DNA of 64,000 nt from Symsagittifera roscoffensis (taxonomy: Eukaryota > Xenacoelomorpha > Acoela > Convolutidae): the NCBI RefSeq assembly GCF_963678635.1, contig NC_087071.1:39697797-39761796 (forward strand), read 5' to 3'. Positions 45,699 through 55,028 of this stretch are shown here, piece after piece. The first letter of the stretch is position 1. Every line of letters begins with the position of its first letter. Made by a program: the position numbers and the translations under genes. Below the pieces are notes generated by a model, which had not been told where the DNA came from, did no database searches, and worked only from the letters and a program-made list of their open reading frames with translations.

Positions 45699-46140
45699 TT
45701 TTTCGTTCGATGACTGTTAATATGTAATTATTAATGTGTCGAATTGGTTGATTCCAATTGTATAAATGTACTGGTTTGTGTTTATACTGCTTTTTTATTC
45801 TTCTTTTTCCTCTTTTTGATGAATTTGAAGTTGTTTCTGAGTCAGAGAAATATAATTGATCGTGAAGTGGGCAATTTTTATCTATTGATTCTTTTAGTTT
45901 GTAAAGTTCGTCTAAACTGTTGGTTTCTGATTCTGAAAATGCGTTTCGGTTTTTTGAAAATCTTTTTCGTGTTATTTGTCTTTGTTTAGTTATTATTTTT
46001 CTCTTTAGTGTTTGTCGTTTTGTTCGAATGTATCCAACTGTTTGTGTATGAGGTGTGATTACAAGGTCGTATTTTTTGTTATCTATTTTACAATTGTGTA
46101 AAACGATTGTTTGTTTATTTCCTAGGTTTTTAAATGACAT
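45673..46140 (-). CDS. Leader-proximal basic protein (155 aa), unknown function
   Basis: First ORF after the leader. The product is strongly basic, with two Lys/Arg clusters (about residues 40-65 and 110-122) that look like nuclear or nucleolar localisation or RNA-binding signals, and an acidic Ser-Glu/Asp segment between them. It overlaps gag by 26 bases in another frame. Position and composition resemble small regulatory proteins of complex retroviruses, but there is no sequence match I recognise and copy A lacks this region, so conservation cannot be tested here. Its ATG is the first long-frame start downstream of the leader repeats. Confidence 0.65.
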   Translation of the reverse strand: MSFKNLGNKQTIVLHNCKIDNKKYDLVITPHTQTVGYIRTKRQTLKRKIITKQRQITRKRFSKNRNAFSESETNSLDELYKLKESIDKNCPLHDQLYFSDSETTSNSSKRGKRRIKKQYKHKPVHLYNWNQPIRHINNYILTVIERKNELNAHPR

Positions 46141-47381
46141 AAGGTTTAGGATGACGGATGCAAAGGGTTGTTAAGTGAATTCTAATTACCTAAACTGTTA
46201 GTCCTTACGATTTTTTAGTTAGCTTAACCTGGGTCTATTTGTTCAGGGTTGGAGAGAAAAGTATATCTATTCCGGAGAATAATTTTTACTTTCTCGTGAC
46301 TAGTATAAGCTAAGGTGTTAACTTACTTAATCTTACTTAGGGGTAGTGATTGTGTTCAAGGGTTGGAGAATAGTAAATCGATCCACAAGGTTCAGGTATA
46401 ATTAGAACGCGAGTAGTTCGTTAGATACTATTTTAAACTTACTAAGTCTAAGATTTATCCTGGGTCTGGTAAGAGGTGGGAGTTAAGTGAAGGATGAATA
46501 ACCGAAGTTCTTCACTGTTTATCCTAATTTGAATGATTAGTTTTGTTTAAAAATTTCTATTAGTCTTGGGTCTGTAGAAAGGGTTGGATAGTGAATCGAC
46601 GTTTGAGGTCGTTAGACACTAGTTAAGTGGGTGGGGGAGAACAAAATTGTTCTTTTTGATCCAAGGATAGGCCTTGATGATCAAGTTCGAAATTTAATTA
46701 ACTAGAAAATGATTTAAGATCCAAGGATAAGCCTTGATGATCTGATTTTAAAATTAAGTGAATTTAAGTTTTAATAAAGATTGAAATTTATTGTAAAGAA
46801 AAGATTTAGTGTTTTGATGATATTAGTGAGCTTATGATTGCTGTTATGTTTTAGGTGATGAAGCTGGGGCAACAGAATGATTTATGATTACTAACCATTT
46901 ATTGTCATGCTACTAATTTTTATTTTTGTTTTACAATAAATATTTTTCAAACATGTTTTGTATATTACTGCAGAGTTTAGGAAAACGATCTGAGATCTTT
47001 TTATCAATCGTTATTGTATATTAATAATTTTGTTTAGCGCCTGAAATGATTTTGAAGATTTACTTCAAGGTTTTATGTTTGCAAATGAAAATCTAAATTC
47101 ATTGCCAGTAGTATTCTAAATATAAAAGTTTGTTCTGGTTTTTGCCTAACTATCATATAGCTATATGGCAAGTTTCTACTTTGTCGTATGTCGTCTCTGG
47201 TTCGAGGTCTTCTTCCAATTCCGGGTAGTTCTGTTATGGTTCGGAATATTGGCTTTGATCTATTGAGTCGTAGAGACATTTCGATTAAATTATTGTCGTA
47301 TAACAATTTGTAAATGTTTTTGTCTAATTTCTAATCTATTTTGGTTAATTCTAAGCTATTAAGGTCTTGTTCGAGACTTAT
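46141..47381 (-). promoter_or_regulatory. 5' leader of element 1 with about 115-bp repeats, splice-donor-like sites and hairpins
   Basis: About 1.24 kb of untranslated leader. Four imperfect repeats, marked on plus by GGGTCT..GGGTTGGA-type blocks, lie at about 46,228, 46,341, 46,459 and 46,565. On minus, GTAAGT or GTAAGA occurs at 46,326-46,321, 46,336-46,331 and 46,442-46,437; these are strong donor-like sequences upstream of every ORF. Two near-identical 25-bp blocks (GATCCAAGGAT..CCTTGATGATC) at 46,659 and 46,718 can each form a short AAGG/CCTT stem. Packaging, splicing or internal-initiation roles are possible. Confidence 0.6.
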
Positions 47382-47391
47382 GGTCGCACCA
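47382..47391 (-). other. Candidate primer-binding site
   Basis: Two bases inside the 5' LTR, the element strand reads TGGTGCGACC. TGG is the complement of a tRNA CCA end. Reading the plus strand, the next bases (GTTCGAGACTTATGGTCGCA) look like a T-loop followed by an acceptor strand, so the match to a tRNA may extend beyond 18 bases. The tRNA species is not assigned. Confidence 0.65.
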
Positions 47392-47393
47392 GA

Positions 47394-47803
47394 TGAGTTA
47401 TGACCGATGGGTATAACTCATAGAGTAATTTCGGATAGGGTACACCGTCTGCTCGTCACGCTATCTTATTTTCGGCCGGATAGATTCGTGCAACTTCTTA
47501 GTCTAATACCGATCCTAATCTTACTCTTATACTATCTAGTCTCAGGTTGTTTAACTAGTCTCTGCTAGGCTCAATAGATCTAGGGTATACTGGTTTATTG
47601 CGGCTGCTGAAGTGCTCGGGAGAGTTCAACTAATTTCTAAGTTAAATTCAAATCTCTCTGGTGCTGAAATTACAAGTAATTTCAGCACTTACAAATAAGT
47701 GGGTTGTTAGTTATATGGATCATGATTGGTTAATATTAAATACTTTACATTGGTAAAATATCTAATTTATCCAATCATAAAATGTAGTTTAGATCAGGTT
47801 CCA
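47394..47803 (-). repeat. 5' LTR of element 1 (410 bp)
   Basis: Same length as the 3' LTR, with one base difference seen (47,617). In the direction of transcription it starts TGGAACC, has the palindrome at 47,661-47,688, AATAAA, then a TATAAGAG block, and ends CATAACTCA. It should carry the promoter for the full-length RNA. Confidence 0.95.
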
Positions 47804-48282
47804 CTTCCCATCAGGGAACTCATTAGATTCCTCGTGATTAAGCAGTCATTAGTTCCGGCAAATCTCACAGGACCATCTGGATATATTTTGGTTCTTTGGG
47901 GTTGAAGGAAATGATCTCGTTGAGTCATTGTTTCCTAGCACGTTTTGCTGATTGTAGAAATCTGGAAACGCGGGGTGAGTTTTCGTGATTTTGAACATCC
48001 ATGGCGGGTTTGAACGTTGCATTGTTGTACAACATTGACGGTGGATGCAATTGGGCCTTGCATGCAATCTTGTAGTCTTAAAACACGAGATTTGAGATTT
48101 TCCAAAATCCATACGGACTGTCTTGTTGAAATAGGGGGAGTTTTTGAAATCCATTTTAGTTGAGAAGCCTTGTTGAGATGAATTCATTGCGAAGATTCTT
48201 CCAAGTTTGGTCTAATAACTACTGAGCAACCTTCCCCTGCTCTCTCAGAGTTGATGGTTGAAGACTGACTGTTGCTTGCATG
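47804..48282. other. Right flank of element 1; old repeat sequence
   Basis: Begins with the CTTC duplication. Its right half (about 47,980-48,300) is the diverged counterpart of 28,590-28,904. The 112-codon minus frame inside has no recognised domain. Confidence 0.45.
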
Positions 48283-48321
48283 CTGCTACCCGTCCTTCCC
48301 ATAGGAAAGGATGGGTAGCAG
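48283..48321. other. Hairpin next to the minisatellite
   Basis: CTGCTACCCGTCCTTCC at 48,283-48,299 pairs with GGAAAGGATGGGTAGCAG at 48,304-48,321 with one bulge or mismatch. It ends on the first base of the minisatellite. Confidence 0.75.
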
Positions 48322-49152
48322 GGAATCATAAGGGCTGGTGAGAATTGGAAATCATAAGGGCTGGTGAGAATTGGGAATCATAAGGGCTGATGAGAATTGG
48401 GAATCATAAGGGCTGGTGAGAATTGGGAATCATAAGGGCTGGTGAGAATTGGGAATCATAAGGGCTGGTGAGAATTGGGAATCATAAGGGCTGGTGAGAA
48501 TTGGGAATCATAAGGGCTGGTGAGAATTGGGAATCATAAGGGCTGGTGAGAATTGGGAATCATAAGGGCTGGTGAGAATTGGGAATCATAAGGGCTGGTG
48601 AGAATTGGGAATCATAAGGGCTGGTGAGAATTGGGAATCATAAGGGCTGGTGAGAATTGGGAATCATAAGGGCTGGTGAGAATTGGGAATCATAAGGGCT
48701 GGTGAGAATTGGGAATCATAAGGGCTGGTGAGAATTGGGAATCATAAGGGCTGGCGAGAATTGGGAATCATCAGGGCTGGTGAGAATTGGGAATCATAAG
48801 GGCTGGTGAGAATTGGGAATCATAAGGGCTGGTGAGAATTGGGAATCATAGGGGCTGGTGAGAATTGGGAATCATAAGGGCTGGTGAGAATTAAGAATCA
48901 AAAGGGCTGGTGAGAATTGGGAATCATAAGGGCTGGTGAGAATTGGGAATCAAAAGGGCTGGTGAGAATTGGGAATCATAAGGGCTGGTGAGAATTGGGA
49001 ATCATAAGGGCTGGTGAGAATTGGGAATCATAAGGGCTGGTGAGAATTGGGAATCATAAGGGCTGGTGAGAATTAAGAATCAAAAGGGCTGGTGAGAATT
49101 GGGAATCATAAGGGCTGGTGAGAATTGGGAATCATAAGGGCTGGTGAGAATT
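48321..49152. repeat. 26-bp minisatellite, 32 units
   Basis: The unit is GGGAATCATAAGGGCTGGTG followed by AGAATT. The array is 832 bp, exactly 32 times 26. A few units vary, including a CTGATG, a CTGGCG, a CATCAGG and two linked AAGAATCAAAAGG variants about 180 bp apart; the latter indicate block duplication of about seven units. It has no spacer/repeat alternation and no coding frame. Confidence 0.95.
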
Positions 49153-49715
49153 GATTCTATACTCGAACTCAAGTAACAAAAATTAAGCAAATGCTAAATT
49201 ATCTGAAGTGATGCACAAATATTATGCCATGAAATAAACAATTCACTAAAAGAAATTCCGAATAAGAGACAAGAGTTAGGAATATTAGTGAGCATCCGGG
49301 AAAAAAATGTGCAGATTAAAGCTTCACCAATTTTTCGGACTGGGAGAGAAACTTCAGTTCCACGCTGAAATTTTCAATTACCCTACAACAAAAATTTGAG
49401 TAATGATCTTTAAATTTTAAAATAGTCAAAATTTTGAACAAAATTGAAGATTTCATTTCTTGACTTTGCGACGATGGTTGCCAGTTTTTGGCCAGAACGA
49501 CCTGATGACTTTATGACCTGGACCACGTTTCAAAGGTGAGGTTGTATGTTTGAACCCGAAGCTTGCCTCGTCTGGTAAGTGTCGATGTGAATTGATGCTT
49601 TGTTGGTTGCGTGGCGAGCTGACCTATCAAAAGCTGTGTTTATTTCCCCCTTCAGCTGCGGAGGCCAAAACAACGGACGTTTTACCGTCATCTTAATCCG
49701 CTTCCCCAGCAGTCT
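49153..49715. other. No gene seen
   Basis: Sequence between the minisatellite and the BEL debris; no supportable frame. Confidence 0.4.
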
Positions 49716-50388
49716 AAGGTGCATGTTGAGATGCCTGCCCGGGCCACTCTTGTCTGGGCATCAAACTTCGTTCTAAGATATTCGTTTTTTTTTTCAAAAG
49801 CTTTAAAGTTTAACGCAATTTTTTTTCAAACGCTACAAGTTTTTTTTTCCATAGGATATTCCAAGGAGGACTCTGATGGACCGATTCGACAACAAGAGGT
49901 TCATTGTGAGCATGCACCTCATTGTGAGCATGCGCCTCGTAGGACGTCATGAGTTGTCTCCTAAATCAGTCAGTCAAACAGTAAAAACAGTTGAAACAGC
50001 CAATCCCCCATTGGAGACGAGAGGTCTTAAGCCGATAACTTTGTCATTGCCTGGAGAAGAGACACTACGAGCCAGAATTCTTCATGAAGCTCCAAGTCAC
50101 ATGGACGTTGTTACATCCCTGGCGACGATGTGGATGTACGCGAACCAAACCTTCCATCTCGATATGCACTGGTGGATCCAGCTTTCGACAAAAGAGGAAG
50201 GATTGGTCTTCTTGGCTGGTAGAAGTCGATCGCGCTTCCTCTGAAACTCATCATGCAGCTCTCATGGTCGCGTAGAATCAATGTGGACGACAATCCGACC
50301 GATGATATAACGGAGACGTTTATAAGGTGGAGGACTAAAAACCACAATGTGGAGAAAGTTGACATACCGATTCAGATTGCGTAGGACA
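49716..50388 (+). pseudogene. BEL/Pao pol fragment, plus orientation
   Basis: The translated end (about 50,250-50,350) gives a Thr-Asp-Asp..Glu-Thr-Phe-x-Arg-Trp-Arg-Thr-Lys block. This matches the minus-strand frame repeated in each array unit (for example 51,751-51,987), so it is an inverted, diverged copy of the same pol region. The two lie head to head around 50,360-50,390. A 122-codon frame at 49,876-50,244 precedes it without an identified domain. Broken. Confidence 0.55.
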
Positions 50389-51928
50389 CTTTTGAGCTTC
50401 TCCATATTGTGAACTTTAGTTCTTCACCTTAGAAACGTCTCCATCATATCATCGGTCAGTTTTTTGTCCCAAATGATTCGCCGCTACCATGATGATTGCA
50501 TGATGGGAAGTTAAGAACCGCCAAGAAACTAACTTAAACTAGCAAAGATTGTTTCTGTGACTAAATTGCTTGCCTGTTTCTATGAGAGATCGTACAGAGT
50601 GATAGCAATTGCTACCAACCCTATATGTCACTCCTGTCATCCGGTAGGTTTCTATCGGTTTGTTGGGCAAAACTATCCAGAGAAATCGGTGGTACTCCTC
50701 ATTCTTCTTGTTAAGAGCCACCTGATGATACATCTTTGCAATGTCTCCGGTGATTCCAATGGGGTAGCATCGGAACCTTAGCAGATGATCAAAAAAATCG
50801 TCTTGAAGCTTTGGGCCAACCATCAGTGCATCGTTCAACGAAATTCGAGTACTCATTAGGGCACTAGCGTCAAAGACAACTCGTAGCTTTTTAGTTGTAC
50901 TATCCTATAGAACGCAGTGATGGGGTAGATAGCAGGTTCTTTTGTCTGACATTGCAAACTGTTCTGGGAGTACAACTTCTAGATGACCCATGTCTCGAAT
51001 TTCTTATATGAAGTCCCGCTTTTTAGTGTATAAAGTTGAACACACGTTTACAAGAATTATCACTATTGAATAACACCTATTTTAGCAATATACATTATGA
51101 TATACACTTAGATATGAAATTGGACTACACAATTAGTAGAATTTTCCAAGAAATGTCACTTTCTGAATTAGAAACACTTCATCAACTATGCGAATTAGAA
51201 AGAACACAAATCTTACAATCACTCGCATTAGCAGTTTTAAAAATACCCTACGCAGGATATTTTCTATCAGGAAATCGATCAAACTTTTGAGCGTACTGAT
51301 GAAGGTTGCGTTCCAGACTGAAGAATCGTTTGAGTGCATTGATTTGCACTCGCCGAGGATTCCAACGTTTGTCTTGAAAAGCAAACTAGCAGAGTAGCGA
51401 CCATCTAGCTGAGTTAAGATTGTTTTGTCGAAATGATCCTTAAAAAGCTCTCTTTTCTTCGATTATGGGTTTCGGTTCAAAGGACTACCCGGACCAGTGA
51501 TTTCTCGTCGCAGCCTAAAACATTTCGGTAGCAGACCAACTCAGCTAGACGTGGCTCAAGTTTTACATTCAGTGTCATTCAACCGATCATTTGACTTGAA
51601 ATCAAAGGGATAAAACAACTTAAACCTGCTTCATTGTGTATATTAAGACAATGAAGTTGAACATGTTTTTTTTTCAAGAAGAAAAATCTTGCAAATATCA
51701 ATATAAATTCGAAAGTTTTTTGGTTTGTGCATGCAGCGAATTTCTAAATTTTACAGTAAAAGACCTCTAAATTTGTAGCAAAATTTGCAAATTTTTAAGT
51801 CGTTGAGTTTGTGCAATGAGCGCCGATTCGGCCTCAATCTGTCTAAACCAGAAACACAAGGCTCACTCAGCTGCTGATTCTTAATGTGGGTCAATTGTAC
51901 GAGCTGTTGTGAAATTTTCGATAATTCA
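50389..51928 (-). repeat. BEL/Pao array unit 1 (1,540 bp)
   Basis: Each unit carries BEL/Pao pol on minus. In plus order it has the end of an array frame (WRTK block), an RT piece with ALMVGPKLQD, GDIAKMYHQ and TGVTYR blocks, an upstream LRVVFDAS and YLPHH region with a shared in-frame TAG, then an antisense env insert, then a DGRYSASLLF pre-RT region. SLNDALMVGP and PHH..LRVVFDAS are hallmarks of BEL/Pao RT. This is not an expressed gene. Confidence 0.88.
51040..51287 (+). pseudogene. Captured env-like fragment, unit 1
   Basis: About 248 bp encoding residues about 408-490 of the env-like glycoprotein of the 18.9-kb family. It differs at only a few amino acids from element 1 but at many third positions (for example AGTAGAATTTTC against AGCCGCATTTTT). 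The donor was therefore a different family member that had evolved under protein constraint. It lies antisense inside BEL pol sequence. Confidence 0.9.
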
Positions 51929-53469
51929 CTTTTGAGCTTCTCCATATTGTGAACTTTAGTTCTCCACCTTAGAAACGTCTCCATCATATCATCGGTCAGT
52001 TTTTTGTCCCAAATGATTCGCCGCTACCATGATGATTGCATGATGGGAAGTTAAGAACCGCCAAGAAACTAACTTAAACTAGCAAAGATGGTTTCTGTGA
52101 CTAAATTGCTTGCCTGTTTCTATGAGAGATCGTACAGAGTGATAGCAATTGCTACCAATCCTATATGTCACTCCTGTCATCCTGTAGGTTTCTATCGGTT
52201 TGTTGGGCAAAACTATCCAGATAATTTGGTGGTGCTCCTCATCCTTCTTGTTAAGAGCTATCTGATGATACATCTTTGCAATGTCTCCGGTGATTCCAAT
52301 GGGGTAGGATCGGAACCTTAGCAGATGATCAAAAAAATTGTCTTGAAGCTTTGGGCCAACCATCAGTGCATCGTTCAACGAAATTCGAGTACTCCTTAGG
52401 GCACTAGCGTCAAAGACAACTCGTAGCTTTTTAGTTGTACTATCCTATAGAACGCAGTGATGGGGTAGATAACAGGTTCTTTTGTCTGACATTGCGAACT
52501 GTTCTGGGAGTACAACTTCTAGATGACACATGTCTCGAATTTCTTATATGAAGTCCCGATTTTGAGTGTACAAAGTTGAACACACGTTTACAAGAATTAT
52601 CACTAATGAATAACACCTGTTTTAGCAATATACAGTATGATATACTCTTAGATATGAAATTGGACTACACAATTAGTAGAATTTTCCAAGAAATGTCACT
52701 TTCTGAATTAGAAACACTTCATCAACTATGTGAATTAGAAAGAACACAAATCCTACAATCACTCGCATTAGCAGTATTAAAAATACCCTACGCAGGATAT
52801 TTACTATCAGGAAATCGATCAAACTTTTGAGTGTACTGATGAAGTTTGCGTTCCAGACTGAAGAATCGTTTGAGTGCATTGATTTATACTCTCCGAGGAT
52901 TCCAACGTTTGTCGTGAAAAGCAAACTAGCAGAGTAGCGACCATCCGGCTGAGTTAAGATTGTTTTGTCGAAATGATCCTTAAAAAGCTCTCTTTCCTTC
53001 GTTTATGGGTTTCGGTTCAAAGGACCACCCGGACCAGTGGTTTCTCGTCGCAGCCTAAAACATTTCGGTAGCAGACCAACTCAGCTAGACGTGGCTGAGG
53101 TTTTACATTCAATGTGATTCAACCGATCATTTGACTTGAAATCAGAGGGATGGGAACAACTTAAACCTGCTTCGTTGTGTATATCAAGACAATGAAGCTG
53201 AACATGTTTTTTTTTCAAGAAGAAAAATCCTGCAAATGTCAATATAAATTCGATAGTTTTTTGGTTTGCGCATGCCGCGAATTTCTAAATTTTACAGTAA
53301 AAGACCTCTAAATTTGTAGCAAAATTTGCAAATTTTTAAGTCGTTGAGTTTGTGCAATGAGCGCCGATTCGGCCTCAATCTGTCTAAACCAGAAACACGA
53401 GGCTCACTCAGCTGCTGATTCTTAATGTGGGTCAATTGTACGAGCTGTTGTGAAATTTTCGATAATTCA
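51929..53469 (-). repeat. BEL/Pao array unit 2 (1,541 bp)
   Basis: Tandem copy of unit 1 with few substitutions. It keeps the TAG between the YLPHH and LRVVFDAS blocks and the same insert junctions, so the insertion preceded amplification. Confidence 0.88.
52580..52827 (+). pseudogene. Captured env-like fragment, unit 2
   Basis: Same junctions and frame as in unit 1; differs by a handful of bases. Confidence 0.9.
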
Positions 53470-55028
53470 CTTTTGAGCTTCTCCATATTGTGAACTTTAG
53501 TTCTCCACCTTAGAAACGTCTCCATCATATCATCGGTCAGTTTTTTGTCCCAAACGATTCGCCGCTACCATGATGATTGCATGATGGGAAGTTAAGAACC
53601 GCCAAGAAACCAACTTAAACTAGCAAAGATTGTTTCTGTGACTAAATTGCTTGCCTGTTTCTATGAGAGATCGTACAGAGTGATAGCAATTGCTACCAAT
53701 CCTATATGTCACTCCTGTCATCCTGTAGGTTTCTATCGGTTTGTTGGGCAAAACTATTCAGAGAATTCGGTGGTACTCCTCATCCTTCTTGTTAAGAGCC
53801 ATCTGATGATACATCTTTGCAATGTCTCCGGTGATTCCAATGGGGTAGCATCGGAACCTTAGCAGATGATCAAAAAAATTGTCTTGAAGCTTTGGGCCAA
53901 CCATCAGTGCATCGTTCAACGAAATTCGAGTACTCCTTAGGGCACTAGCGTCAAAGACAACTCGTAGCTTTTTAGTTGTACTATCCTATAGAACGCAGTG
54001 ATGGGGTAGATGGTAGATAACAGGTTCTTTTGTCTGACATTGCGAACTGTTCTGGGAGTACAACTTCTAGATGACACATGTCTCGAATTTCTTATATGAA
54101 GTCCCGATTTTGAGTGTACAAAGTTGAACACACGTTTACAAGAATTATCACTAATGAATAACACCTATTTTAGCAATATACAGTATGATATACTCTTAGA
54201 TATGAAATTGGACTACACAATTAGTAGAATTTTCCAAGAAATGTCACTTTCTGAATTAGAAACACTTCATCAACTATGTGAATTAGAAAGAACACAAATC
54301 CTACAATCACTCACAATCACTCGCATTAGCAGTATTAAAAATACCCTACGCAGGATATTTACTATCAGGAAATCGATCAAACTTTTGAGTGTACTGATGA
54401 AGTTTGCGTTCCAGACTGTAGAATCGTTTGAGTGCATTGATTTATACTCGCCGAGGATTCCAACGTTTGTCGTGAAAAGCAAACTAGCAGAGTAGCGACC
54501 ATCCGGCTGAGTTAAGATTGTTTTGTCGAAATGATCCTTAAAAAGCTCTCTTTCCTTCGTTTATGGGTTTCGGTTCAAAGGACCACCCGGACCAGTGGTT
54601 TCTCGTCGCAGCCTAAAACATTTCGGTAGCAGACCAACTCAGCTAGACGTGGCTGAGGTTTTACATTCAGTGTGATTCAACCGATCATTTGACTTGAAAT
54701 CAGAGGGATGGGAACAACTTAAACCTGCTTCGTTGTGTATATCAAGACAATGAAGTTGAACATGTTTTTTTTTCAAGAAGAAAAATCCTGCAAATGTCAA
54801 TATAAATTCGATAGTTTTTTTGGTTTGCGCATGCCGCGAATTTCTAAATTTTACAGTAAAAGACCTCTAAATTTGTAGCAAAATTTGCAAATTTTTAAGT
54901 CGTTGAGTTTGTGCAATGAGCGCCGATTCGGCCTCAATCTGTCTAAACCAGAAACACGAGGCTCACTCAGCTGCTGATTCTTAATGTGGGTCAATTGTAC
55001 GAGCTGTTGTGAAATTTTCGATAATTCA
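53470..55028 (-). repeat. BEL/Pao array unit 3 (1,559 bp)
   Basis: Longer by two short tandem duplications: one in the GGGGTAGATGGTAGATAAC region near 54,005 and a 10-base duplication (CAATCACTCA) inside the env insert. Confidence 0.88.
54128..54387 (+). pseudogene. Captured env-like fragment, unit 3, frameshifted
   Basis: As in the other units, but the 10-base duplication near 54,305 shifts the frame. The env peptide then runs into an unrelated frame to 54,495, which shows there is no selection on the env frame here. Confidence 0.9.

Larger units (their letters stand above)
28909..47803 (-). mobile_element. Element 1: young 18.9-kb env-bearing Ty3/gypsy-type LTR retroelement with accessory ORFs
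   Basis: Bounded by 410-bp LTRs with one difference seen (G at 29,132, C at 47,617) and a CTTC target duplication. Internal order in the sense of transcription: PBS, 1.25-kb leader, basic 155-aa ORF, gag, pol, two small membrane ORFs, ATG-less ORFx, env-like ORF, 601-aa ORF, 1.6-kb 3' region. Pol has the order protease, RT, RNase H, integrase, which with the YLDD-type RT and the GPY/F tail places it in Ty3/gypsy rather than BEL or copia. At 18.9 kb it is much longer than the common 5-9 kb of this group. Near-identical LTRs and long frames imply recent insertion; one in-frame TAA in pol suggests this copy is not fully autonomous. Confidence 0.95.

Noticed and set aside
48321-49152. CRISPR-like regular repeat array
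   Set aside because: Units abut with no spacers, and the host is clearly eukaryotic; it is a minisatellite.
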